From contig NZ_BJYT01000005.1 of assembly GCF_007991655.1 (NCBI RefSeq), positions 124,001 to 188,000 on the forward strand: 64,000 nt of DNA. The letters run 5' to 3'. A program made the translations under genes and the position numbers. The notes beneath the pieces are model-generated. The model had not been told where the DNA came from. It saw only the letters and a list, made by a program, of their open reading frames with translations, and made no database searches. This DNA comes from Segetibacter aerophilus (lineage in GTDB: Bacteria > Bacteroidota > Bacteroidia > Chitinophagales > Chitinophagaceae). This document shows positions 45,384 through 54,864 of the stretch, piece by piece; position 1 is the first letter of the stretch; each line of letters opens with the position of its first letter.

Positions 45384-48300
45384 TTGTCTCTACTATCACT
45401 ACATATCTACTGGAAAAAATTTCTTTTTTTCCTATTCATCCTTTTTTGCTCAGTAGCAAAAGGGCAATTAGTTGCTGATTTTACGCTTGATATCCGACAG
45501 GGGTGCGCTCCCTTTGTTGTTCCAAAATTTACAAACCTTAGTAAGGGAACAGGTCTGACTTATCTCTGGAGTTTTGGTAATGGAAATACAAGTACTCAGT
45601 TAAATCCCGGTGTTATATATTTTGCGGACGGCAACTACACGGTGAAACTGGTAGTTAGGGATGCTACGGGAAGGAAAGACTCTGTGGTAAAAAGCAATTT
45701 TGTTACCGTTAACAAGAGTCCTGCGGTAAATTTTGCTGCAAGTAGGACAGGCGGCTGTATCCCACTCACGGTTCAGTTTACCGACTTAAGTACTGCCGGT
45801 TCTGGAAACATCACTAAGTGGGAGTGGGACTTTGGCGACGGTAAGACTTCTTTGCTTCGCTCGCCATCTCATACTTTTGATGTAACCGGAAATTTTACGA
45901 TCACCCTAAAAGTCACTAATAGTCTTGGTTGCGTGGAGGTGAATACCAAAACTTCTTACATCAAGGTTAACGAAATACCTAAAGCTAATTTTACCTCGGG
46001 ATCTGCAACCAGTTGTAATCCTCCGGTGATGGTTAATTTTATAAATACATCTACCGGCCCGGGAATAAAGAGTTATAAATGGAACTTCGGAGACGGCTTC
46101 GTTTCTTTTGATCAAAATCCTTCTCACAATTATACTACTGCAGGAAACTATCCCGTCACTCTTATTATTACAAACGAGAACGGATGTGTAGATTCAATTA
46201 GAAAACCTACGGTAATTGGGGCCGTTACTTCCCGCATCACTGTACCTGATGTTATCTGCCAGGGCGCCCCAACAAGTTTCTTAAATGCTTCCACGCCAGC
46301 TGTTGCGTCGAGTTTGTGGGATTTTGGAGATCGAACGACTTCGTCTGAAATTAGCCCTGTAAAAAGTTTTGATGTTCCCGGCTCTTATACTGTGAAACTG
46401 GTTAACAATTTTGGCGGTTGCAAAGATTCTATTACAAAACGTATTACCATCATTCCTAAGCCTGTTGCTAACTTTTCTTACAACGCACCTCCGCCAGGCT
46501 GTAATTTACCAGTAACTGCTTCGTTTACCTCGCAGGCCTCTTCGGCAGCTTCTTACCTTTGGGATTTTGGAGATAGCACTAATTCAAACGCCAGTTCCCC
46601 AACACATACTTACAATAGTTACGGTATATTTTCTGCGAAACTAAAAGTCACTGCTATTAATGGTTGTTCTGATAGTATTGTGAAACCTAATGTTGTTTCG
46701 ATTATAAAGGTGAAGATTAATCGGTTTTTGGGCTTGCCTTATGCCGGTTGTGTTCCCTATCAACCTGCTCTTTCAGCAGACATTACTACACCCAATCCCA
46801 TTAGTTCTTATTTGTGGAATTTTGGCGGCGGACAAACATCCACTGAAGCAAATCCAATACACAATTATTCTAAGGCCGGTAGCTATGATATGTATTTAAA
46901 AGTATCAACTGCCACCGGTTGCACAGACAGCTTCCAATTGAAGAATGCTGTTTCTATAAGTGACAAGCCAAAAGTTGGTTTCTCCGCAGCACCACTAAGC
47001 GCATGCGCTTCTGAAAGTGTACAGTTTAAAAATTTAACAACTGGTACTTTTACCAGCACGAAATGGGAATTCGGTGATGGTTCGACTTCTGAAGCAAATG
47101 ATCCTCTTTACCATTATGCTGATACAGGTCATTTTACAGTCAAACTAATTATTGGCAACACGGCTTGTTACGATTCGCTCACGATGAAGGACTATGTGTA
47201 TGTTAAGCCGCCTATCGCCAACTTCGGTGTTCTCTTTAACTGCGACTCTCCTTTAACCCGAAGATTTCAAAATAAATCAGTTGTAGCAAAGACATATGAA
47301 TGGAATTTCGGAGATGGCTCCGCAGTTTCTACTGATGAAAATCCTACGCACACTTTTGCGGCCTCCGGCATTTATTATGTTCGTTTGCATGTAACAAATG
47401 GGGACTGTTTTGATGATATTACTGATACATTAGAAGTTATTGGTGAAAATCCTGACTTTACTGTTAGTAGTAGTTTACTCTGCAGGAATAATCCAACTGT
47501 ATTTACCGCAAAAATTACCAACTCTCAAAATGTAGCCACCTATAGTTGGGACTTTGGAGATAATTCAAATGTTGTTACCACTACCAGTCCTACAATAGAT
47601 CACAATTATGTTATTGCTGGTACTTACAGTCCGGCATTGACTATCACCGATCGGCTTGGTTGTACGCAGCGGGTGCAAAAGCCAGCGAGCATTACTATTT
47701 ATGGACCGATAGCAAAACTTACGCATCCTGAAGGCACCTGTATCAACTCAAGCCTTACATTTTTAGATAGTAGCATTGCCACCGCCAATCACCCTATTAC
47801 TTCCTGGATGCTGAATTATGGAGATGGGAAGTTTGATACTTCTAAAACTGTTTATCCCACATTTGTTCATACTTATACAGGTGTTAAGAACTATGAAGTT
47901 TTCCTGGTTGTGACCGACGACTCGGGGTGTAAGGATACTTTATTTAGTCCTGGTGGAGTTAACATTACCGATCCCAAGGCTTTGTTTTCGTTGAAGGATT
48001 CAATTTCGTGTAGTAATTCAAACATTGATTTTAGCAACCAATCAAATGGTTTTGATCTTTCATATGCTTGGGATTTTGGTGATGGCCAGCCTGAAACTGT
48101 TGCAAATCCCTCTCATCCCTTTGCAGCAGAAGGAACTTATAATATCTCTTTAGCTATAAAGGATCGATACGGGTGCACAGACACTCTGCAAAAACTAAAT
48201 GCCATTATTATTCAGAACGCGAAGGCTGCATTCGCCATGAGCGACTCTAATATTTCGTGTCCTCCCGCTCAAATAAATTTCTCTGATAATTCAACCTATG

Positions 48301-50213
48301 CAACCTCGCTTAAATGGGATTTTGATGACGGAAATTTCTCAGATATTTCAAATCCATCGCACTATTTTTTAGCTGCCCGTGATTATAATATAAAGCTGAC
48401 AGCTTACGGCCATGGAGCTTGCGCTGATTCGCTGGTAAGAACTGTAACTGTGAAGGGCCCGAGCGGCACTATCGCATATGATCCCATTATTAAATGTTTG
48501 CCGGCTTTGATAAACTTTACGGGTACCGCGGCTAACAATGACAACACCTATACATGGGATTTTGGAGATGGAACAGCAGTAACCACTAGTGAACCTGCAA
48601 TTTCTCACGAGTACACGTCAATAGGAAAATACCTTCCAAAATTGTTGTTGATTGATACTAAGCTTAAGTGTACCGTTTCGATTTTTGGTTCTGATAGTAT
48701 TATTGTGCCCGAAATTATCAGCTATATGAAGGCCCCTAAAAATTTGTTTTGTGATAGTGCTACATTGCGATTTTTTGACTCTTCGGTAGTACGGTTTGAC
48801 CAGATAAGTAATTATCAATGGTCGTTCGGTGACGGTACTACATCTGACGAGGTAAGTCCGTTTCATAATTATACTGCTCCCGGTATTTACCCTGTGCGAT
48901 TAACAGTAACAACTACTGCAGGTTGTACAGACTCGTCAACAAGCAGTTTTGTCAAAATTGTAAAAAGCCCTGAACTTGAAGTAACCGGACCAATTGCGGT
49001 CTGCATTAATCAACCAGCGCAATACTCTGCTACTGTAAAAGACACATCTGCCGTCAGGTGGAATTGGAATTTTGGTAATGGAGCCAGCTCTATTAACCCG
49101 TCGCCACCAGCACAGGTATATACCACTGCCGGCAGTTTTTCAATTAATACCTCTGTCACTAATACGTCAGGTTGTACGACTAGCAAAATAACCCCTCAAA
49201 AGGTGAATGCTCTGCCTAATGTTAGCGCAGGTGTAGACTCGGCCATTTGCCTTGGAGCAACAATTACTTTAAATGCTTCCGGCGCCGATAATTATTTATG
49301 GACGAGCAATACTACCTTAAGCTGCTCCACTTGTTCAACTCCTGTCGCGACGCCTGTAAACCCCGTCGTCTACTATTCTGTGACAGGCACCGATGCTGCT
49401 ACGTCGTGTCAAAAAACGGATTCAGTTCAGATCAAAGTTGTTCAGCCTTTTAAAATTACTACCACAGTTACTGATACTTTGTGCATTGGAGAGTCCGTAA
49501 AACTATTTGTTACGGGGGCCGATACTTATAATTGGACACCAGCTGCAGACTTAAATGATCCTACCAGTTCAACACCCGTTGCAACTCCCCGCAGCACTAC
49601 GACTTATACAGTTACCGGCCATGATTACCTCAATTGTTTTACCGATGTTGCTACCATTCCTATAACGGTGTATCCTATACCTGTTTTCAATATTATTGAA
49701 GATAATATCACCATAGCTATAGGAAACAGTGCACCAATTAAAACCAAAAGTTCTGCGGATGTTATAAACTGGCAATGGTTTCCAACCACAGGCTTAAGTT
49801 GTAGCAATTGTGCTGAAACAGTAACTACTCCTACCAATACAATTGTTTATAAGGCGATCGCTACCAATGAAGGTGGTTGCAAGGCTGAGGATAGAATAAC
49901 TATTAATGTCTTTTGCAACAATGGTAATCTTTTCGTTCCGAATACCTTCTCGCCTAACAACGATGGAAGCAACGACATCTTTTATCCAAGGGGTAAAGGA
50001 ATTGCGGGAGTCAAAAGCTTGCAAATTTTTAATAGGTGGGGAAGCCAGGTCTTTCAGAAAACAGACTTTGCAATCAATGATCCGTCTTCGGGATGGGATG
50101 GAACTTTTAACGGAAAGCCGCAAGAGCCGAATGTATTTGTCTATCAAATAGAAGTGATCTGCGAAACCGGGCAAGTCTTTAGTTTTAAAGGAGATGTTAC
50201 ATTAATCAGGTAG
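45384..50213 (+). CDS. giant PKD-repeat surface protein with T9SS type B sorting domain (copy 2)
   Basis: About 1,609 residues from a TTG at 45384, chosen because it directly precedes a signal peptide (SLLSLHIYWKKFLFFLFILFCSVAKGQ). The longer frame from the TTG at 45270 would translate through a strong terminator hairpin, and no in-frame ATG exists before the signal peptide. It has about 15 PKD repeats, three Ig-like repeats and the type B sorting domain (FVPNTFSPNNDGSNDIFYPRG to GDVTLIR), collinear with copy 1. It is exported and probably surface-bound. No T9SS machinery gene lies in the window. Confidence 0.93.
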   Translation: MSLLSLHIYWKKFLFFLFILFCSVAKGQLVADFTLDIRQGCAPFVVPKFTNLSKGTGLTYLWSFGNGNTSTQLNPGVIYFADGNYTVKLVVRDATGRKDSVVKSNFVTVNKSPAVNFAASRTGGCIPLTVQFTDLSTAGSGNITKWEWDFGDGKTSLLRSPSHTFDVTGNFTITLKVTNSLGCVEVNTKTSYIKVNEIPKANFTSGSATSCNPPVMVNFINTSTGPGIKSYKWNFGDGFVSFDQNPSHNYTTAGNYPVTLIITNENGCVDSIRKPTVIGAVTSRITVPDVICQGAPTSFLNASTPAVASSLWDFGDRTTSSEISPVKSFDVPGSYTVKLVNNFGGCKDSITKRITIIPKPVANFSYNAPPPGCNLPVTASFTSQASSAASYLWDFGDSTNSNASSPTHTYNSYGIFSAKLKVTAINGCSDSIVKPNVVSIIKVKINRFLGLPYAGCVPYQPALSADITTPNPISSYLWNFGGGQTSTEANPIHNYSKAGSYDMYLKVSTATGCTDSFQLKNAVSISDKPKVGFSAAPLSACASESVQFKNLTTGTFTSTKWEFGDGSTSEANDPLYHYADTGHFTVKLIIGNTACYDSLTMKDYVYVKPPIANFGVLFNCDSPLTRRFQNKSVVAKTYEWNFGDGSAVSTDENPTHTFAASGIYYVRLHVTNGDCFDDITDTLEVIGENPDFTVSSSLLCRNNPTVFTAKITNSQNVATYSWDFGDNSNVVTTTSPTIDHNYVIAGTYSPALTITDRLGCTQRVQKPASITIYGPIAKLTHPEGTCINSSLTFLDSSIATANHPITSWMLNYGDGKFDTSKTVYPTFVHTYTGVKNYEVFLVVTDDSGCKDTLFSPGGVNITDPKALFSLKDSISCSNSNIDFSNQSNGFDLSYAWDFGDGQPETVANPSHPFAAEGTYNISLAIKDRYGCTDTLQKLNAIIIQNAKAAFAMSDSNISCPPAQINFSDNSTYATSLKWDFDDGNFSDISNPSHYFLAARDYNIKLTAYGHGACADSLVRTVTVKGPSGTIAYDPIIKCLPALINFTGTAANNDNTYTWDFGDGTAVTTSEPAISHEYTSIGKYLPKLLLIDTKLKCTVSIFGSDSIIVPEIISYMKAPKNLFCDSATLRFFDSSVVRFDQISNYQWSFGDGTTSDEVSPFHNYTAPGIYPVRLTVTTTAGCTDSSTSSFVKIVKSPELEVTGPIAVCINQPAQYSATVKDTSAVRWNWNFGNGASSINPSPPAQVYTTAGSFSINTSVTNTSGCTTSKITPQKVNALPNVSAGVDSAICLGATITLNASGADNYLWTSNTTLSCSTCSTPVATPVNPVVYYSVTGTDAATSCQKTDSVQIKVVQPFKITTTVTDTLCIGESVKLFVTGADTYNWTPAADLNDPTSSTPVATPRSTTTYTVTGHDYLNCFTDVATIPITVYPIPVFNIIEDNITIAIGNSAPIKTKSSADVINWQWFPTTGLSCSNCAETVTTPTNTIVYKAIATNEGGCKAEDRITINVFCNNGNLFVPNTFSPNNDGSNDIFYPRGKGIAGVKSLQIFNRWGSQVFQKTDFAINDPSSGWDGTFNGKPQEPNVFVYQIEVICETGQVFSFKGDVTLIR

Positions 50214-50313
50214 ATAAGACCGGGTTTTTATCTGTTCACGGTTAGGATGTTTTAGGGCAGTTATCCTTTAAAGAGATAAATACAAAACAAGGCAGTCGAA
50301 TAAAATTTGTGAG

Positions 50314-50342
50314 CACAAGGGTGTGACACAACGAAGTTGAAC
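50314..50342 (+). repeat. dispersed intergenic element, GTGACACAACGAAG subtype
   Basis: AGCACAAGGGTGTGACACAA followed by CGAAGTTGAAC. It lies in the convergent gap between PKD copy 2 and the small gene after folD. Confidence 0.6.
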
Positions 50343-50371
50343 AGAGTTATTAAGCCCGCTACAAAAACTAC

Positions 50372-50617
50372 TTACCCGGCAGACGATGTAATTGCTTTCG
50401 ACAAATGCTCATCTGTCATTTGTTCTTCCCAGTTTGCATCCAGCTCTAGTCTCACTGTTTTAGCTCCCCCGGTTGGTGTACATACTACCGTCACTTTACC
50501 TTGCTCTGTTTCAGTAATTGCTTCGGCTTTTTCTGATGCTTCTTTGTTGCTCATACTAAAAGCCTGCACACATGTCCACCTGGTATTTTCGCTGTCAGTT
50601 ATTTCTCTTTGTTTCAT
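50372..50617 (-). CDS. small conserved-looking protein translationally coupled to folD (81 aa)
   Basis: The 81-residue frame starts at an ATG (50617) that overlaps the folD stop codon as ATGA, a sign of translational coupling. The sequence WTCVQAFSMSNKEASEKAEAITETEQGKVTVVCTPTGGAKTVRLELDANWEEQM is acidic and well folded in appearance, with beta strands around TVVCTPTGGAKTVRLEL. I recognise no family. The tight overlap makes it far more likely to be a gene than a chance frame. It is probably cytoplasmic. Confidence 0.68.
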   Translation of the reverse strand: MKQREITDSENTRWTCVQAFSMSNKEASEKAEAITETEQGKVTVVCTPTGGAKTVRLELDANWEEQMTDEHLSKAITSSAG

Positions 50618-51492
50618 TGATTTCTTCTTTCGTATGCTGACAAGGTATTTTTCATTAATCCGGCAATAGTCATCAGACCAACACCACCGGGCACTGGCGA
50701 AACAGCAGAAGCCACTGAAGACACTGCTTTAAAATCAACGTCGCCTTTAATTCTATATCCTCTTGTTGCGGTCGCGTCGTCGACTCTTGTTATACCGACA
50801 TCGATTACGATGGCGCCTGGTTTTACCATATCAGCTTTTACAAATTCTGGTTTACCGAGCGCTGCAATGATTATGTCGGCCTGCAGCGTCATTTGTCTTA
50901 GATCAGGAGTATGGCTATGGCAAATAGTAACAGTGCAGTTGCCAAAGGGAATATTGCTGCTAAGTAAAATGCTCATGGGGCGACCTACAATGTTACTACG
51001 CCCGATAACCACTGCGTGCTTGCCTTTAGTAGTTAATTGAAAATGTTCAAGCATCAACATAATGCCATAAGGAGTTGCCGGAATAAACGTATCCAGCCCT
51101 TGCACGAGGCGGCCAACACTTACAGGGTGAAAGCCGTCTACATCTTTATCGGGGTCTATACTATTGATGATATTTGCCTCACTAATGTGTTTTGGCAAAG
51201 GCAGCTGAACCAGTATGCCATCAACCCGATCATCTGTATTTAGCTCTTCAATTTTTGCAAGTAACTCCTTTTCTTCGGTAGTATCATCGAGCCTGATGAG
51301 TGTAGAGGTAAATCCTATTTCAGCACAAAATTTTACTTTACTCGCGACATAAGTTTCGCTTGCTCCGTTGTTTCCAATCAAAATGGCAGCAAGATGTGGC
51401 GGCCGTTTACCTTGTTCTTTCAACTGCCTCGTCGCTTCAGTAAGATTTTCCTTTACTGATTGAGAAGCAACTTTTCCATCTAGTATTAACAT
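50614..51492 (-). CDS. folD: bifunctional methylenetetrahydrofolate dehydrogenase/cyclohydrolase FolD
   Basis: The 292-residue protein is of normal length. The family signatures are ETYVASKVKFCAEIGFTSTLIRL (substrate Lys region), DGILVQLPLPKHI, the dinucleotide-binding VVIGRSNIVGRPMSILL and the C-terminal PVPGGVGLMTIAGLM. It interconverts 5,10-methylene-, 5,10-methenyl- and 10-formyl-tetrahydrofolate with NAD(P), supplying one-carbon units for purines and methionine. It is cytoplasmic. It is followed with a 4-bp overlap by the small gene at 50617 and is divergent from the outer-membrane pair at 51595. Confidence 0.97.
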   Translation of the reverse strand: MLILDGKVASQSVKENLTEATRQLKEQGKRPPHLAAILIGNNGASETYVASKVKFCAEIGFTSTLIRLDDTTEEKELLAKIEELNTDDRVDGILVQLPLPKHISEANIINSIDPDKDVDGFHPVSVGRLVQGLDTFIPATPYGIMLMLEHFQLTTKGKHAVVIGRSNIVGRPMSILLSSNIPFGNCTVTICHSHTPDLRQMTLQADIIIAALGKPEFVKADMVKPGAIVIDVGITRVDDATATRGYRIKGDVDFKAVSSVASAVSPVPGGVGLMTIAGLMKNTLSAYERRNQ

Positions 51493-51594
51493 AAATCAAA
51501 GGTATTAAGGTAGAATTGAATTAACCGCCTTTGATAGTTCTGCAAATAAAATAAAATATACTTTAATGTGTTTTCTCATTACTTTTCTTATTGT

Positions 51595-52428
51595 ATGTTC
51601 TTAGCAGCAAAAGTTATTTTAGTATTAGTGCTCTTATTTTCTGTACAACTAAATGCGCAGGTAGTTAGACCGTCTTCTTTTAATCGTTATGCTGCATTGG
51701 GCGCTTACAGTAAAAATTTTTCAGACATTTTTTCAGCTACGTCAAACCAGGCAGCTCTTGCAAGCTTGAAAACAGGAGCTTTTGGAGTTTATGGAGAAAA
51801 GAGATTTATGCTCCAGGAACTTTCAAACTATACCGCAATAGTAGCGGTGCCAACATCTTCAGGAACTTTTGGATTGCAGGTTGATTATTTCGGCTCAACC
51901 TTTTTTAACGCCACTGAATTAGGAATTATTTACGCCCGTAAAATCACAGAGGTAGTGGAGGTAGGAGCTAAATTCAACTACCATACAGTACGAATTGCAG
52001 GGTATGGAAATGTATCAGCAATGAACTTCGATGTAGGAGCAATTTTTCATCTAACGGAAAAGCTTTATTCAGGCATTCATATCTACAATCCCTCCGGCAG
52101 TAAGCTGGGTAAAATAGGGACAGAAAAGTTAGAGTCGATTTACACTTGCGGCTTGGGCTATGAAGCTTCTGAAAGGCTTTTTATCAGTACCGAAATAATA
52201 AAACATGAAGACCAGCCGGTAGGTGTAATTGCAGGTATGCAGTACAACCTTCACGCGAAAGTTTTTATACGAGGTGGAATTTGTACGAACAATGACAATG
52301 GCTACGCGGGTGTAGGAGTGAACATCGGCTTTGGGCGTGTAGATCTCAGTACCGCCTACCATCCACAAATAGGATTTACTCCGGGTATTTCGCTTCTGTT
52401 CAATTTTAAGAAACTTGCCGAAGAGTGA
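51595..52428 (+). CDS. predicted outer-membrane beta-barrel protein (PorV/FadL-like)
   Basis: From the ATG at 51595 the product has 277 residues with a signal peptide (FLAAKVILVLVLLFSVQLNAQ). The mature part begins VVRPSSFNRYAALGAYSKNFSDIFSATSNQAALASLKTGAFGVYGEKRFML, a pattern like the N-terminus of PorV/FadL-type barrels (NPAALA), followed by about ten alternating amphipathic strands and a C-terminal GISLLFNFKKL. The start of the next gene overlaps its stop codon, so the two are coupled. The function is unknown. The GTG at 51568 is an alternative start. Confidence 0.72.
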   Translation: MFLAAKVILVLVLLFSVQLNAQVVRPSSFNRYAALGAYSKNFSDIFSATSNQAALASLKTGAFGVYGEKRFMLQELSNYTAIVAVPTSSGTFGLQVDYFGSTFFNATELGIIYARKITEVVEVGAKFNYHTVRIAGYGNVSAMNFDVGAIFHLTEKLYSGIHIYNPSGSKLGKIGTEKLESIYTCGLGYEASERLFISTEIIKHEDQPVGVIAGMQYNLHAKVFIRGGICTNNDNGYAGVGVNIGFGRVDLSTAYHPQIGFTPGISLLFNFKKLAEE

Positions 52429-54488
52429 GAAAAGTAACGCTAATAGTCGTTGCATTTTTCATCTTGCCGGGCGCTTTTGCCCGACAGGAAAATACTTCGC
52501 AATTGGAAGATGATGCCATACAGCAATTGGAAAACCTGGCCGAACGGCAGAACGGTGAGCCCGAAGATGACGCGTACTTGCAGGCAATGGATCAGTACCG
52601 AAAAAACAAATTGAATCTTAATACCGCTGATGAAGATGACTTGAAACGTCTTCATTTGCTTTCTGAACTACAGGTACAAAGCTTAATAAGTTATAAAAGA
52701 GTATTGGGACAATTAATTAGTATTTATGAGTTACAATCAATACCGGGATGGGACGTTGTAACAATACAGAAGTTACTGCCGTTTGTAACCGTATCGACCA
52801 GTCAATCGTTGTTAGATAATTTAAGGCAACGATTAACATCAGGGCGACATTCGGTACTATTAAGATTGCAGCAGGTTCTCGAGAAAAGCAACGGCTTCAT
52901 CAGAGCCGATAGTATTGCGAACAGGTACCCGGGAAGCTCTGGCAAGGTGTTGTTCAGATATAAGTATGTCTTTCGAAACCTATTTCAATTTGGAATTACA
53001 GGCGATAAAGATGCGGGTGAACAGTTCTTAAAAGGAAATCAAAAACAAGGATTTGATTTTTATTCATTCCATTTATTTGCAAGAAAGCTGGGGCCGATTA
53101 AACTACTTGCGTTAGGAGACTTTACGGTTAACCTTGGTCAGGGATTAATACATTGGCAAAGCCTGGCTTTCAAAAAAAGCGCCGACATCACTTCAGTTAA
53201 AAGGCAAGCTGATATTTTGCGTCCATACAATTCTCCCGGGGAATATAACTTTATGCGGGGTGCCGGTATTACTGTCGGTACAAAGCTTTTTGACTTTACC
53301 GCGTTTGCATCTTCTCGTAAGTTAGATGGAAGTTTAAATAACGATACTTCGCAGACAAACGATGACTATATATCCTCTATATTAAACTCCGGCTATCATC
53401 GTACTCCGGCTGAAGTCGAAAAGAAAAACAGAATTATTCAACGTTCATTTGGAGGAAACATTTCCTTTAAAAAAGATGCTCTTCACATAGGCATCAATGC
53501 TATTGCCTTTAATTTTTTAACTCCACTAATTAGAAATGTTACTAGCTATAACCAGTATGCGATCACAGGAAAAAGCTGGTCTAATTACAGTGTTGATTAT
53601 AGTTATACTTACCGCAACTTTCACTTGTTTGGCGAGGCAGCTATTGATCAAAATAAATCGAAAGCTTTTGTAGGAGGATTGCTGGCAAGCCTTGATGAAA
53701 AAATTGATGCCTCAGTAGTGTATAGAAATATAGATCAGAGTTATCAGACATTGTACGGAAATGCTTTCACCGAAAGTACATTTCCTACTAACGAGAAAGG
53801 CCTATTTACAGGCATTTCAATCCGACCTTATACTTTTTTAAAAATAGATGCTTACGCCGATGTTTTTAGCTTCCCATGGTTGAAGTACAGAGTCGATGCG
53901 CCCAGCAAAGGATCAGAATATTTATTGCAGGTTTCATATAAACCGAATAAGAAAATAGAAGTATATACAAGGTTCAAAAATGAGAATAAGGCTTTCAACC
54001 TCACAGGTCTTAACTCATTCACTCGCCAGGTTTATTTGCGGCCAAAAGATAGCTGGCGAACGCAAATAACTTATAACGTGAGTCGTCAATTTACTTATCA
54101 TCAAAGAGTAGAAATTATGTGGTTTGATCGGCATGAAAAGAGCAGAAGCGAGCAGGGTTTTTTACTGTATGTGGATGGAAGGTTTAAACCAAAAACAAGG
54201 CCTTTTGCTATTAATGCCCGTGTGCAATATTTTGAAACGGATGGTTTTGACAGCCGTCTGTATGCTTTTGAGAACGATGTTTTATACAGTTATTCCATTC
54301 CGCAGTTTATGGGAAAAGGGCTCCGCTACTATATGAATGCTAGCTGGGATGTAAACAAGAAAATGACAGTGTGGGCCAGGTGGTCGCAGACAATCTATTC
54401 AAATCAAAACTCCATAAGCAGTGGTTTGGATAAAATTCAAGGAAATAAGAGAACTGAGATAAAACTGCAACTACTATATAATTTCTAG
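52425..54488 (+). CDS. helix-hairpin-helix (ComEA-like) fused to a predicted outer-membrane barrel
   Basis: The GTG start at 52425 overlaps the upstream TGA by 4 bp, giving 687 residues with a signal peptide (VTLIVVAFFILPGAFAR). Residues about 60-125 form a double helix-hairpin-helix like ComEA (KNKLNLNTADEDDLKRLHLLSELQVQSLISYKRVLGQLISIYELQSIPGWD). From about 150 the protein alternates short amphipathic beta strands to an end typical of outer-membrane proteins (EIKLQLLYNF). ComEA-type HhH domains bind DNA in uptake systems, but HhH folds can also pair with proteins. The coupling with the barrel at 51595 suggests one envelope unit. Confidence 0.8.
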   Translation: MRKVTLIVVAFFILPGAFARQENTSQLEDDAIQQLENLAERQNGEPEDDAYLQAMDQYRKNKLNLNTADEDDLKRLHLLSELQVQSLISYKRVLGQLISIYELQSIPGWDVVTIQKLLPFVTVSTSQSLLDNLRQRLTSGRHSVLLRLQQVLEKSNGFIRADSIANRYPGSSGKVLFRYKYVFRNLFQFGITGDKDAGEQFLKGNQKQGFDFYSFHLFARKLGPIKLLALGDFTVNLGQGLIHWQSLAFKKSADITSVKRQADILRPYNSPGEYNFMRGAGITVGTKLFDFTAFASSRKLDGSLNNDTSQTNDDYISSILNSGYHRTPAEVEKKNRIIQRSFGGNISFKKDALHIGINAIAFNFLTPLIRNVTSYNQYAITGKSWSNYSVDYSYTYRNFHLFGEAAIDQNKSKAFVGGLLASLDEKIDASVVYRNIDQSYQTLYGNAFTESTFPTNEKGLFTGISIRPYTFLKIDAYADVFSFPWLKYRVDAPSKGSEYLLQVSYKPNKKIEVYTRFKNENKAFNLTGLNSFTRQVYLRPKDSWRTQITYNVSRQFTYHQRVEIMWFDRHEKSRSEQGFLLYVDGRFKPKTRPFAINARVQYFETDGFDSRLYAFENDVLYSYSIPQFMGKGLRYYMNASWDVNKKMTVWARWSQTIYSNQNSISSGLDKIQGNKRTEIKLQLLYNF

Positions 54489-54864
54489 TGAGAGTTTATG
54501 CTAATCGTTGATAGTTACAAACTGTAAGAAAAAATTTCTATCAGACTTGTTTGTTCTATAAGCAGCACAAGCGTTTTCCGATATGTCATGTCTCAAATTC
54601 ATAGTTCAACATGCTTATATACTATTGACTTGAAATATCGAATTACCTATTTTAGTCTTTGTAAAATCCGCCCTCAAAAAAGTTCTGTTGTTGGTTTTTA
54701 AGTAAAATAGATTTGGAATCACAGGTTTTTATAGACCTACGTTTAAATATAATTTTCGCAAAAAAGCAATAACCTTTATTTTTTATCCAAACCTCACAAA
54801 CATGTTTCTAACAGACATTCTCCTATTAAACGAAACAAAAATTCTTACACTAAACTAAAAAATT
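54489..54864. other. 376-bp non-coding leader of the first SusCD pair
   Basis: No gene, operator or riboswitch was recognised. TAATTTTC at 54750-54757 resembles a -7 box but has no matching upstream TTTG. The sequence is AT-rich and probably holds the promoter. Confidence 0.4.

Noticed and set aside
40440-50000. Regularly spaced direct repeats that might suggest a CRISPR array
   Set aside because: The repeats are degenerate PKD coding units of about 250 bp in one open frame.
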